A DNA stretch of 64,000 nt from Candidatus Gastranaerophilales bacterium (GTDB lineage Bacteria; Cyanobacteriota; Vampirovibrionia; Gastranaerophilales; Gastranaerophilaceae): positions 184,342 to 248,341 of the forward strand of contig CANQOQ010000001.1 in NCBI GenBank assembly GCA_947625495.1, read 5' to 3'. The notes under the pieces were generated by a model. That model did not search any database, had not been told where the DNA came from, and saw only the letters and a program-made list of their open reading frames with translations. This document shows, piece after piece, positions 7,718-16,322 of this stretch. Each line of letters opens with the position of its first letter. Position 1 is the first letter of the stretch. A program made the position numbers and the translations under genes.

Positions 7718-10700
7718 TTATATCATCTCTTTAAATATATTTTCAATTCTGCCGAGGCACCCCTGTTCACTTGTATACCATTCTCTATAAGATATTCTTT
7801 CAACAATCATGCCTGTTCTTTCCATTAACGTCTGCTTTTTAATTTGAGTTTTATTGCATTTTTGATTATCTTCAACACCGTCACATTCAACAATTATAGA
7901 CCGCCCTGAAGGTGATTCAACATATAAATCACAGCTTAAACCTGCAACAGTTTTACCTGCAATAACCGAATAACCTTCATTTCTAAGTGAATTTGCCACT
8001 TCTTTTTCAAAAGAATTTTTATAGATATTTTCATCTATATTCAAATCCTCTTTCAGCTTGTTTCTTGCAATATAAGTCTGAACAAATTCAATATAATCTT
8101 TTAAAAGTCCTTGAGGCAGGGTTTTTGGATCTTTAGATAAGAATATTATTTGTTTTTTCCTTGCTCTTGTAATTGCCACATTAAATAAATTCGGGATTTG
8201 CAAGAAAGTAAGGCTTTGATTAAAACTGTTATTTGCGACAGCCCAAGAAAGCATTATAATATCTCTCTCATCCCCTTGGAAGGTATGAGCTGTACCTACT
8301 TCTATTTTATGTTTTCTTTGAACGGATTCCGAAAATACTTGATTTAACGCTTTTTTTATAAGTTCCACCTGCCCTCTGAAAGGAGAGATAATACCTATTG
8401 AAACAGGGTCATTACCTTTTGCCTGACTCTTTTCATCATCCTGAATTATTTCCTGCAATCTCTGCATTATAGCCTCAACTTCGGGCATATTTCTTGTCAT
8501 TTCGGAATCAACTTTTCCGTCTTCAACTTGAATAAGTTCAAGTACATCTTTGCTGCTGCATTGAGACATTATCCTGATTCTGCCGCCGTAAAATTCGTTG
8601 TTGCTAAAATCTATAATAGGAGCGTAGCTTCTGAAATGTTCATCGAGTAAAACGGGTTTGGTTGAGTAATAATTAGCCAAATCAAACATTGAGTTAGTTC
8701 TGAATCTCCACATTAATTGGTATTTATCAGGGATTTCATACTGGCTCATAAAAGATTGTTCTTTTGATTTTTCAAGGAATGACAAATGAGGCAATTGCTT
8801 ATCATCGCCTACGATAACAGCCTTTTTACATCTGTATAATATAGGAATACAGCTTGCAATGTCACATTGAGAAGCCTCATCTATAATAGCAACATCAAAT
8901 AAAGCCGGTTTTAGCGGCAAAGAATTAGATGCTGCATAAGTGGTTGTACACCAGCATGGGAACGCCTCCAATAACGGTTTAAAATCTTCATCTTCCAAGA
9001 GTCTGTATTGAAGATTAACTTTTCTTGTTACAAGAGCTTTTGTATGAACTATTAATCTCTGGCGCTTTAACTGGTCTCTTAATAACCCTTTCAGAGAATT
9101 TCTTCTTTTGCCCTTTAATATTTCTATGGCAAGCGTTTTTTGCTTGCGTTTTAATACTTTTATTTCTTCAAGAATAGAGTGAATATTGCCGAGTTTGAAT
9201 ATTTGCGACTCAATAAACCTTGCTTTAGCGGACAATCTTGCTGCCGTAAGCTCAATCTTTATTCTTTCAAGATTTTCAATTTCAGGCTTGAAATTCTTAT
9301 TCTGTATTATTTTCTTTAATTTATAATTTGCTATTTTTGTTGATATTTTAGCGAAAAATCCCGTTTTTTCGGCATTTTTTTCAAGATTTTTAACCGCATT
9401 TTCAATTACATCAACCTCTTGCATTGAATATTTTCCCGTTAAAAATTCAATATTTGAAAGCTGACTTTCTTTTTCATCTCTTTCTTTGATTGTATTATGC
9501 CAATCCTGTTCGAGTTTTATAATCTGCTCACACTTATCTTCAAGCGACCTTATTGAGTTTACCAATTTGTGCATATCATCAACATCAACAAGAATTGAAT
9601 TTTCAAAATCGGTATCAAGGTCAACTTTATTAGAAATAAGGTCTTGCAGGTCAAAAGAAAGCTGTTTTTGATAATTTGCCCTTCCTGCTCTTAAAGCTAA
9701 AAACGGAGCCCCAAAATCATTTAATCTGTTTGCGACTACGTCCGTTGCTTTATCCATTCTTGAAGCAACAAGAACCGTTTTACCGTTTGATACCAAATGG
9801 CATATTAAATTAACAATTGTCTGCGATTTACCCGTCCCCGGAGGTCCATACACGGATAAAATCGAATTATCTTCAAGGTTTTTAATAACGTCTTCCTGTG
9901 AATCACTCAAAGATAAAGGCGTAACGGCAACAAAATCCTTAAGATTATTTTCTTTTATAATCTTACCTGCCATTTTACCCTTTGACTGCATGTATTCTTC
10001 GTTAACAACATTAAGTGCCGTTTCTCTTATAACACCTGAGGGCTGTTCGGCAATCTGTGTAAGTTCATACAGAACACCTGCAGTTACTAAAGGTCTTTTT
10101 GTTAAAATTATTGCACTTTTATTAGCAACTACAACTTTATCAACTTTTATCTTTGCTTTTGCTTTTTCGCTATCTTGATTCTCGGCTTCTGCGGCAATTT
10201 CTTCAAGATTTTCATAGTTTATCTGTTTTTCTTTATAAAAATCAGAAGCATTATCTTCAACATTATTTTCAATATTTTCTTCTTCAAATAATTCAAACTC
10301 TAAATCGGGAATTAAAGATTTGAGTGTTGTTAAAAATATGTTTAAATCTTCCTCTTTTAATGGAAGTTTTGGAACAACCTCCAAAAGCCCGTCCAGCATA
10401 TTATCTATTTCATCTTCTTCTCCCGCATTCATTAAGCTTGTAAGAGCGGCAGTATTTAATGATAAACCTTCTTCCTGCAAAGAACATTCAATATTAACAC
10501 CGTTTCTCTCCAGTTTACAACTTGAATATAAAATAGGGGTTAAAAATTCATTTTTTCTCTTTGTTTTGCTGTTTTTACCCACTAAAAACAAATAACCGTA
10601 TATTAAATATTTATCTTTCTGGCTGTTCTCGCTTAAAAGCATAAGTTCAGTCAAATAAGAATCCGCTCCGTCAAGTTTTAAGGGCTCGGGGAAATTGGTA

Positions 10701-10915
10701 AACATTTTCTCGTTATCAAGTATGGAAGGATTTTCAATCTTTTTGCCGTTTTGAGTTTCAAGAAAAATCCACTTGTTTTCCTTATCCTGCTTTAAGTTCC
10801 TGAACGTAGAACTTTGAACTTCTTCTCTTACACAGTCATGAAGATATAAACTTAACTTTTTTATAAAACTGTTATTGAACGCTGAATTTAATATTTTTGT
10901 AGCTTCCTGAAGCAT
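7718..10915 (-). CDS. Large SF1-type helicase with C-terminal restriction-endonuclease-like domain
   Basis: 1065 aa. The helicase core is of the AAA_11/AAA_12 (UPF1/DNA2-like) type: Walker A GPPGTGKSQT near 355, Walker B IIDEASQCD near 675, an ARANYQKQ segment just after motif Ia, and the C-terminal motifs VGTAHTFQGDERDIIMLSW and NLFNVAITRARKK. A long helical insertion with clustered charged residues separates the two halves. The last 90 residues contain CDLYVESPSGRS then IIVECDG, a PD-(D/E)XK/Vsr-like nuclease pattern as in DUF559-type tails. A single-gene helicase-nuclease of this kind is compatible with phage defence or DNA repair; the role is inferred. An extended Shine-Dalgarno GGGGA precedes the ATG. 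Confidence 0.85.
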   Translation of the reverse strand: MLQEATKILNSAFNNSFIKKLSLYLHDCVREEVQSSTFRNLKQDKENKWIFLETQNGKKIENPSILDNEKMFTNFPEPLKLDGADSYLTELMLLSENSQKDKYLIYGYLFLVGKNSKTKRKNEFLTPILYSSCKLERNGVNIECSLQEEGLSLNTAALTSLMNAGEEDEIDNMLDGLLEVVPKLPLKEEDLNIFLTTLKSLIPDLEFELFEEENIENNVEDNASDFYKEKQINYENLEEIAAEAENQDSEKAKAKIKVDKVVVANKSAIILTKRPLVTAGVLYELTQIAEQPSGVIRETALNVVNEEYMQSKGKMAGKIIKENNLKDFVAVTPLSLSDSQEDVIKNLEDNSILSVYGPPGTGKSQTIVNLICHLVSNGKTVLVASRMDKATDVVANRLNDFGAPFLALRAGRANYQKQLSFDLQDLISNKVDLDTDFENSILVDVDDMHKLVNSIRSLEDKCEQIIKLEQDWHNTIKERDEKESQLSNIEFLTGKYSMQEVDVIENAVKNLEKNAEKTGFFAKISTKIANYKLKKIIQNKNFKPEIENLERIKIELTAARLSAKARFIESQIFKLGNIHSILEEIKVLKRKQKTLAIEILKGKRRNSLKGLLRDQLKRQRLIVHTKALVTRKVNLQYRLLEDEDFKPLLEAFPCWCTTTYAASNSLPLKPALFDVAIIDEASQCDIASCIPILYRCKKAVIVGDDKQLPHLSFLEKSKEQSFMSQYEIPDKYQLMWRFRTNSMFDLANYYSTKPVLLDEHFRSYAPIIDFSNNEFYGGRIRIMSQCSSKDVLELIQVEDGKVDSEMTRNMPEVEAIMQRLQEIIQDDEKSQAKGNDPVSIGIISPFRGQVELIKKALNQVFSESVQRKHKIEVGTAHTFQGDERDIIMLSWAVANNSFNQSLTFLQIPNLFNVAITRARKKQIIFLSKDPKTLPQGLLKDYIEFVQTYIARNKLKEDLNIDENIYKNSFEKEVANSLRNEGYSVIAGKTVAGLSCDLYVESPSGRSIIVECDGVEDNQKCNKTQIKKQTLMERTGMIVERISYREWYTSEQGCLGRIENIFKEMI

Positions 10916-11006
10916 AGTTTCCCCTATAATAATCTCAATGAGTTATTATAGCATTTTTAATCCTCCGATTTTTCATACAAAAAGCTGAATTTTAGAAAAT
11001 TTGTAG

Positions 11007-11030
11007 AGGTTTGCTTAGCGAAGCAAACCT
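11007..11030. repeat. Perfect inverted repeat (hairpin) between helicase and XRE gene
   Basis: AGGTTTGCTT-AGCG-AAGCAAACCT: a 10-bp perfect stem with a 4-nt loop, in the gap upstream of both the divergent helicase gene and the XRE regulator. There is no U-run on either strand, so it is more likely an operator or RNA structure than a terminator. It may be the target of the adjacent XRE protein, but that is a guess from proximity. Confidence 0.6.
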
Positions 11031-11097
11031 GTTTACTATTCTAATCTCTTTGCATATATGCAAAAAATATCTTCAATAATCTCATAAAATTTATTTT

Positions 11098-11316
11098 ATG
11101 GATGAATTTCTTATAAAATTAGGCAAAAGAATTAAAGGTTTAAGAACTTCTAAAAAATTAACATTAGAAGCTCTCTGTTATCCTAATGGTCTAGAACCTT
11201 CAACTGTCTTGCGAATCGAAAAAGCACAAACCGTTGCTAAAATCACTACATTATATAAACTTGCTCAAGCATTTGATTTATCGCTAAGCGAATTATTAAA
11301 TATTCCTGATTCTTAA
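11098..11316 (+). CDS. Small XRE-family helix-turn-helix regulator
   Basis: 72 aa, essentially one HTH_3 domain: LGKRIKGLRTSKKLTLEAL (helices 1-2) then PSTVLRIEKAQ (recognition helix), followed by TLYKLAQAFDLSLSELL. It is divergent from the helicase-nuclease gene, with a perfect 24-nt hairpin in the gap. That arrangement is common for regulators of defence or mobile genes. No clear Shine-Dalgarno precedes the ATG; TAAAAT lies 7 nt upstream. No toxin-like partner follows, so a simple toxin-antitoxin pair is unlikely. Confidence 0.85.
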   Translation: MDEFLIKLGKRIKGLRTSKKLTLEALCYPNGLEPSTVLRIEKAQTVAKITTLYKLAQAFDLSLSELLNIPDS

Positions 11317-11455
11317 ATTAATTTATTATTTTAATTTTAAAGAAAGATTTCAAGTGCTTCGGGTAGGACATTACATATTTAAAAAGTAGTTAATAAAGCA
11401 AGACAATTCTTTAGTACATTTATTCCCGGAATCAATGTTTTAATATTTTATTAGT

Positions 11456-11563
11456 TTATTTTATATTTTTAGTTTCATTAGTTAAATCATCTTTTTGGGT
11501 ATAAATCATATATCCAAAAAGACAAACAAGCATAAATAATCCGATACCTTGAAATAATGTCAT
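11456..11563 (-). CDS. 35-aa single-pass membrane peptide (unannotated small ORF)
   Basis: A 35-codon frame with an ATG at 11563 begins 2 nt after the stop of the 79-aa membrane protein and has AAAAGGA 9 nt upstream. Residues 4-21 are hydrophobic (ending MLVCLFGYMIY), followed by a short polar tail rich in K, D, N and T. Its coupling to the upstream gene, good ribosome site and clean membrane-segment-plus-tail layout support it as real. Function is unknown; it resembles small membrane regulators or subunits only in form. Confidence 0.6.
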   Translation of the reverse strand: MTLFQGIGLFMLVCLFGYMIYTQKDDLTNETKNIK

Positions 11564-11565
11564 AA

Positions 11566-11805
11566 TCAGTCAATCCTTTTTATTAATAAATGAATTTGCT
11601 TTGTAGCAGATAGAGCTTTAAAGAGATATAAATAGTCTAATAAAAATCCAATAATGAACAAAGAGCCTTTAAACATATTAATATCATTAAAGAGAATAGT
11701 AATTAAACCACCTGTAAGCACAATAACAATAGCATTATAACCTGTTCTTAAAGCCAGTAAATTTTGTATTTCAAATTCAATTTTCTTTAAATCTTTATTT
11801 TCCAT
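11566..11805 (-). CDS. 79-aa two-pass membrane protein of unknown function
   Basis: An amphipathic, charged N-terminus (MENKDLKKIEFEIQNLL, heptad-like) is followed by two hydrophobic segments at about 25-41 and 46-64, and a basic end. I do not recognise the family. The ATG at 11805 lacks a Shine-Dalgarno but has TGT-TATAAT ending exactly 6 nt upstream, so a leaderless mRNA is likely. A 35-aa membrane peptide follows 2 nt later, and the two probably form one transcription and perhaps functional unit. Confidence 0.7.
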   Translation of the reverse strand: MENKDLKKIEFEIQNLLALRTGYNAIVIVLTGGLITILFNDINMFKGSLFIIGFLLDYLYLFKALSATKQIHLLIKRID

Positions 11806-11811
11806 AGCTTA

Positions 11812-11820
11812 ATTATAACA
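11812..11820 (-). promoter_or_regulatory. Extended -10 promoter for the two small membrane proteins
   Basis: Minus-strand TGT TATAAT, then TAAGCT, then ATG. It has the same geometry as the other leaderless starts in this window, and no Shine-Dalgarno sequence is present. Confidence 0.6.
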
Positions 11821-11902
11821 TATTTTCTAAAATTAGAATAAATTTATAGGTGGGGTTTAAAACAAAACCTACATACTTATAGTGAAAATTCCCTCGGACA
11901 TT

Positions 11903-12895
11903 TTAAATAAACAAAGATTTTATTAAGCCTCTAAAAAATTTTAAGTCAAAAGAAAAAATAATGCGCTTATATAAAAGCATAACATTTGTTTTATTTAATT
12001 TCTCCATAAAAAATTCTTGATTTTCCTTTATAAAATCAAACATTTGGATTCTTATTTTTTTATTATTTCTGATATATCTTTTTTGCGTTGTTTCTTTTAA
12101 ATATTTTTTATTGCCCATTATTGGATTAGCCAGTGAATAATTTGAATTATGCCTTCTATATGCAAACAGAGTTTTATTTATAACGGCGCTTGAACCTATT
12201 AAATGACAAAAAGAGAATATGAATTTATCGGCCGTAATCTTTAATTTATCGGAATCATTAATTTTTAACAGCATATCGCAAACGGATTTTCTCATAACAG
12301 CGGAACTCGACGGTCCCCAATGCCAGCTTGCAAAACTGTATTTATCGGCATCCAAAACTTTTATAAGTGCGCCTTTTGTTTCAATTCCGGATGCTTTTCT
12401 GTAATTATTAAACTCCTCAAAAGTTTTATTTTCCACCTCAAATTCGGTTTTATTGTCAATAGGACTTTCAGCCGAAGAAAAAGAATGTATTATATTATGT
12501 TCATCAATTTCAGCCTGCAGACAGCTTGTTAATGCAACGGGTGTTTTAAGATGTGTTTCTATATGTATAGCAGCATATTCAGGGAATAATACGTCATCTC
12601 CGTCAATCAAACAAACAAATTCACCTTTTGCAATTTTTAAACCTTCCAAGAAAGAGGACATTTGCCCTATATTTTTTTCATTTTTTATTGATTGAACCAT
12701 AATCCCCTTATTTTCCTTTTGAAATTTACTTATTTTTTCAAAAGTATCATCCGCAGAATAATCATCAACAACTATTATTTCATAATTTTTATAAGTCTGA
12801 TTTTTAATGCTGTTTAAACAATCACACACAAAATCGGAAAAATTGTGTGTGATTACTATAAATGATATTTTTGGTAAATTTAAAAAGTCTTCCAT
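11903..12895 (-). CDS. Family 2 glycosyltransferase
   Basis: 330 aa. GT-A signatures: PKISFIVITHNFSDF at the start, VVDDYSADDTFEKI near 41 and CLIDGDDVLFPEYA near 95 (DxD-like metal site). The C-terminal 110 residues are basic and helical without a clear membrane span, and AYRRHNSNYS near 245 is typical of glycosyltransferases in surface polysaccharide loci. It starts 4 nt after the gltX stop with only a weak ribosome site (AGAAGA) and is likely translated in the gltX transcript. The acceptor is unknown. Confidence 0.88.
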   Translation of the reverse strand: MEDFLNLPKISFIVITHNFSDFVCDCLNSIKNQTYKNYEIIVVDDYSADDTFEKISKFQKENKGIMVQSIKNEKNIGQMSSFLEGLKIAKGEFVCLIDGDDVLFPEYAAIHIETHLKTPVALTSCLQAEIDEHNIIHSFSSAESPIDNKTEFEVENKTFEEFNNYRKASGIETKGALIKVLDADKYSFASWHWGPSSSAVMRKSVCDMLLKINDSDKLKITADKFIFSFCHLIGSSAVINKTLFAYRRHNSNYSLANPIMGNKKYLKETTQKRYIRNNKKIRIQMFDFIKENQEFFMEKLNKTNVMLLYKRIIFSFDLKFFRGLIKSLFI

Positions 12896-12899
12896 TCTT

Positions 12900-14369
12900 C
12901 TAAACTATTGCTTTTTCTATACGATATTTTACCTTATCTTTACCTAAAACTTCAAGTATAACTCCCATATCAGCACCGTGGGTTCTGCCCGTTAAAGCTG
13001 CTCTTACCGTCCACATTGTTTCTTTTGGTTTTATACCGAAGTTTTCTTTAAAGTATGTTCTAAAATCCGCTAATTGTTCATGAAGTTTTTCTTCATTATC
13101 AAAGTCATAGTTTGCAAGCTGTGAATCAAAGTATTTAAGAATATTTTGAGCCTGCTCGGTATCAACATTTTTCTCTTTAACCCCTTCTTCATAAACAACA
13201 TCTTTGCCGAAGAAATAAGCAACATCATTTGTTAAATCAGAAAGAATTGTAATCGGCTCACGGGTTGCAGCTATAATTTTTTCAAGCTGTTCTTCCGTTA
13301 CTTCGTTTAAATCATACTGTTTTAAGTACGGTTTAGCCTTGTTCGTAAGTTCTTTTATATCCATTTTCTTGATATATTGACCGTTCATCCAGTTCAGTTT
13401 GTCATATTCAAAAACGGAATTTGAAGAAGAAACTTCATTTATTCTGAAATCAGCTGCAATTTCGTCTAATGTTTTAATTTCTTGTCCGTCAGAAGGCGCC
13501 CAGCCTAACAGTGCAACAAAGTTTAAAAGCGCCTCTGTTAAATAGCCTTTTTCAACGAACTCAGAAACAGCCGTTGCCCCATGGCGTTTTGAAAGTTTGC
13601 TTCTGTCGGGTGCTAGTATCATTCCCAAATGTCCGAATCTCGGAACTTTTGCCCCGAGTGCTTCATATATTAATATCTGTTTAAACGTATTTGAAATATG
13701 ATCTTCACCTCTTATAATATGTGAAATTTTCATAAGCATATCATCAATTACAACAGCAAAGTTATATGTAGGTGAACCGTTTGATTTCATAATAACAAAA
13801 TCACCAATCAGGCTTGTGTCTTGATGAAGGTCGCCTTTTACCAAATCTTCAAAGTGAATTACGGGAGAATCATGAAAAGCTTTTTGAGCTTTTTCAACAG
13901 AGAATCTTATGGCGGGTTTTCTGCCTTCCGCTCTTAATTTCGCCTTTTGCTCTTCCGTTAAATTCTCGCACTTTTTGGAATAAACATAAGCCTTTTTGTT
14001 TCTTGTAGCTTCTTCTTTTTCAGCTTCAAGTTCTTCCGGGGTACAATAGCATTCATAAGCAAAGCCTTTATCCAATAGTTCCTGCACGTACTTTGGATAA
14101 ATATCAAATCTTTCCGACTGAGTATAAGGACCGTAAGCTCCTCCTACATCGGGGCCTTCATCCCAATTTAAGCCCAAAGCTTTTAGGCTGTCAAAAATAT
14201 TATCAATATATGCCTGACTTGTTCTTTCTGCATCGGTATCTTCTATTCTTAAAACGTATTTTCCGCCGTTTTTCTTTGCAAATAAATAATTAAATAATGC
14301 TGTTCTTGCAGTTCCTATATGCAAATTTCCGCTCGGTGACGGTGCTATTCTAACCCTTATTTCGTCCAT
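12900..14369 (-). CDS. gltX: Glutamyl-tRNA synthetase
   Basis: 489 aa from the ATG at 14369, which follows GGAGAGAATA. The in-frame TTG four codons upstream overlaps that ribosome site and is not the start. It is a class I synthetase with the HIGH signature as HIGTARTALF (residues 16-25) in PSPSGNLHIG, and the KMSKS loop as SKLSKRHGA near residue 255. It charges tRNA-Glu (possibly also tRNA-Gln for amidotransfer). The first 17 codons and upstream region have a near-identical second copy at 16171-16234, beyond ycaO-1. The glycosyltransferase follows 4 nt after its stop. Confidence 0.97.
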   Translation of the reverse strand: MDEIRVRIAPSPSGNLHIGTARTALFNYLFAKKNGGKYVLRIEDTDAERTSQAYIDNIFDSLKALGLNWDEGPDVGGAYGPYTQSERFDIYPKYVQELLDKGFAYECYCTPEELEAEKEEATRNKKAYVYSKKCENLTEEQKAKLRAEGRKPAIRFSVEKAQKAFHDSPVIHFEDLVKGDLHQDTSLIGDFVIMKSNGSPTYNFAVVIDDMLMKISHIIRGEDHISNTFKQILIYEALGAKVPRFGHLGMILAPDRSKLSKRHGATAVSEFVEKGYLTEALLNFVALLGWAPSDGQEIKTLDEIAADFRINEVSSSNSVFEYDKLNWMNGQYIKKMDIKELTNKAKPYLKQYDLNEVTEEQLEKIIAATREPITILSDLTNDVAYFFGKDVVYEEGVKEKNVDTEQAQNILKYFDSQLANYDFDNEEKLHEQLADFRTYFKENFGIKPKETMWTVRAALTGRTHGADMGVILEVLGKDKVKYRIEKAIV

Positions 14370-14387
14370 TATTCTCTCCAATTACAC

Positions 14388-14419
14388 TTTTCATTTTAAT
14401 TTTATAACAAAAATGAAAA
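14388..14419. repeat. AT-rich inverted repeat upstream of gltX
   Basis: TTTTCATTTT (14388-14397) and AAAATGAAAA (14410-14419) are exact reverse complements separated by 12 nt, between the ycaO-1 stop and the gltX start. It could be a weak terminator for ycaO-1 or simply AT-rich chance structure. Confidence 0.35.
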
Positions 14420-14422
14420 TAA

Positions 14423-16108
14423 TTAATCTATAAAGTCAAAAATCGCTTTTAAATTATTTTGATTAGGAAGGTTATTTTTATAAAGTTCCGATAAATGTTT
14501 TTTTATACGGTTCAAATTATTTTCAACTTCTTCAGAATATTTTTTTGGAAGTTTATTAACCAATATTATATTTTTTATAATATCGAAATTTAAATTTTTT
14601 AAAAAAATATGTAATAAGTTTTTTTCTTTTTCACCATAACGATTCTTTAATATTTCATCAATTTTTTCATTTTCTATATTTTTTAATTGCAATTCACAAT
14701 AATCCTTTATTTGCTCTATTAAGAATCCTTTATTATGTGTAAATTCTATCTTTTTGTTTTTATTATAAAAAAGTAATATTTCCGCATATTCAAAAGCTTT
14801 ATTATAATCTTTTATTAATAATGAACATAGCAATAATAAATATTCATCAGGTAATACTGATATTTTATAGTTTGAATAAAAACAACAATTATTATCCTTT
14901 AATTTTAAAGCCGAAATCAAACTATTTATATCATCAGCCCATTTTTCTTTAGTATTTTTATTAAAATAAACCCAATTTTTTAAGTTTTTTTCATCTGAAA
15001 ATTTTATATCTTCACATTTAGACATTTTAGGAATGTAAATTTGTATGGAAGGAAAACCTAAAAAAGATACATCTCTAATATAAATGTTATTATTTGCAAT
15101 ACTTTTTATATTATTGATTAAGAATTTTAATAAATCTTTATTTGTATAACCTGAAGCTGCATAAAGCCATACATTTTTATTAAATTTAAAATCTGGTTCT
15201 TTTAAAATAAATTCGTTCTTTACATAATCATTCATTTCATATATAGGCGAACTTATATTGAGAAATTGTACCAAATTACTCAAATTGTTTTTATATTTTT
15301 TTAAAAATAAGAAATTTGATAGTATTTCATTATATTTTTTGTCTATATTTAAATCCTTGCCTTGAAAGACTTCAGTTAAAGTTCTCTCTATGGCAATAGC
15401 AAGCGTTGGATGTGCACCCCAAGAAACTGTCATAATATCTTCTTTTTCTTTAACTAATACAGTACATATAACAGGAAGATTTTTACCTATTGATGCATCT
15501 TTTATATGAACCTCATATCCGTAAGACCTGTATAATTTAACTATTTTATTTATCTTATCATATTTCATATATATTTCTTCAGGTATATCAGGAAGAGACA
15601 AATTATTAAGAATTACCTGTTTTACAACATATCTTTCACAAATTTCAGATATTCCCTGAACTAATGCTTCTTCAAATGTATTACCTGCAGCTAAACCATT
15701 TGAACCTTGTTGAATATTTATTAACTTTCTCGGTAAATTAATTATTTTTTGTTCTTTAACACCATAGAAAGGAACAAATTCTAATTGTGATAATTTTTTA
15801 TTATTATCATTTTCTGAAGATACTATATCAGGTATTTCTAAACTCAAAAGAAAACCGTTTTGTATACGCTCCATAAATTCAGCATAGCCGCTGGCTCTTG
15901 CATTATCGATACAAGTACCTTTACCGTTTGTACCTATAATTTCGATACCTTTTAAACATACTCTTACTGAAGGCACCAATTCATTTTTATTTTTATCTTC
16001 GGACGTAAGTATTTCATCAACAGAAATATCATTATCGCTTAAAATCTTTTTAATAATTTTTACTGTTTCTATAGGATTTCTGTCTTTATATATACTATAC
16101 TCAACCAT
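14423..16108 (-). CDS. YcaO-family ATP-dependent cyclodehydratase-like protein, copy 1
   Basis: 561 aa, close to E. coli YcaO in architecture: an N-terminal YcaO ATP-binding domain (about 60-400) and a helical TPR-like tail. Family landmarks are TNGKGT at 60-65, SGYAEFMERIQN near 73, SNGLAAGNTFEEALVQG near 135 and SEICERY near 152. YcaO enzymes activate backbone amides with ATP; E. coli YcaO is linked to RimO methylthiolation of ribosomal protein S12, others make azoles or thioamides. GAGGT precedes the ATG at 16108. It is a paralogue of the gene at 19435 with one 126-nt block almost identical at DNA level. No precursor peptide was found nearby, which argues against a classical RiPP locus. 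Confidence 0.88.
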   Translation of the reverse strand: MVEYSIYKDRNPIETVKIIKKILSDNDISVDEILTSEDKNKNELVPSVRVCLKGIEIIGTNGKGTCIDNARASGYAEFMERIQNGFLLSLEIPDIVSSENDNNKKLSQLEFVPFYGVKEQKIINLPRKLINIQQGSNGLAAGNTFEEALVQGISEICERYVVKQVILNNLSLPDIPEEIYMKYDKINKIVKLYRSYGYEVHIKDASIGKNLPVICTVLVKEKEDIMTVSWGAHPTLAIAIERTLTEVFQGKDLNIDKKYNEILSNFLFLKKYKNNLSNLVQFLNISSPIYEMNDYVKNEFILKEPDFKFNKNVWLYAASGYTNKDLLKFLINNIKSIANNNIYIRDVSFLGFPSIQIYIPKMSKCEDIKFSDEKNLKNWVYFNKNTKEKWADDINSLISALKLKDNNCCFYSNYKISVLPDEYLLLLCSLLIKDYNKAFEYAEILLFYNKNKKIEFTHNKGFLIEQIKDYCELQLKNIENEKIDEILKNRYGEKEKNLLHIFLKNLNFDIIKNIILVNKLPKKYSEEVENNLNRIKKHLSELYKNNLPNQNNLKAIFDFID

Positions 16109-16170
16109 ATAATATACCTCATTTTTAAAGATGAAATTAATAAATGCACAATTATCAGACGAACTTAGAA

Positions 16171-16234
16171 TGCAAATTCCCGCTCGGTGACGGTGCTATT
16201 CTAACCCTTATTTCGTCCATTTTTTTCTCCGATT
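16171..16234 (-). pseudogene. Duplicated gltX 5' fragment (first 17 codons plus ribosome site)
   Basis: This stretch aligns without gaps to 14320-14383 at an offset of 1851 nt. Its minus strand encodes MDEIRVRIAPSPSGNLH, then leaves the frame and stops five codons later. A run of over 40 nt (16180-16221) is identical, and weaker similarity continues about 40 nt further upstream. It is a remnant, not a gene. Together with the intact gltX start it makes direct repeats flanking ycaO-1. Confidence 0.9.
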
Positions 16235-16322
16235 TCCTATTCTTTTTTTATTTTATTACAAACATATAAATTGATAAAATTAGCAATTATTTATTGTTTT
16301 TATTTTTTATTTATATATAAGT

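Noticed and set aside
11098..11316. Toxin-antitoxin pair with the XRE protein as antitoxin
   Set aside because: No toxin-like small gene is adjacent on the same strand; the next genes are membrane proteins on the other strand.
16131..16190. 19-codon plus-strand ORF between ycaO-1 and the ADP-ribosyltransferase as a RiPP precursor
   Set aside because: No ribosome site, and half of it is the antisense of the duplicated gltX fragment. No leader/core peptide features; no other precursor candidate was found near either ycaO.
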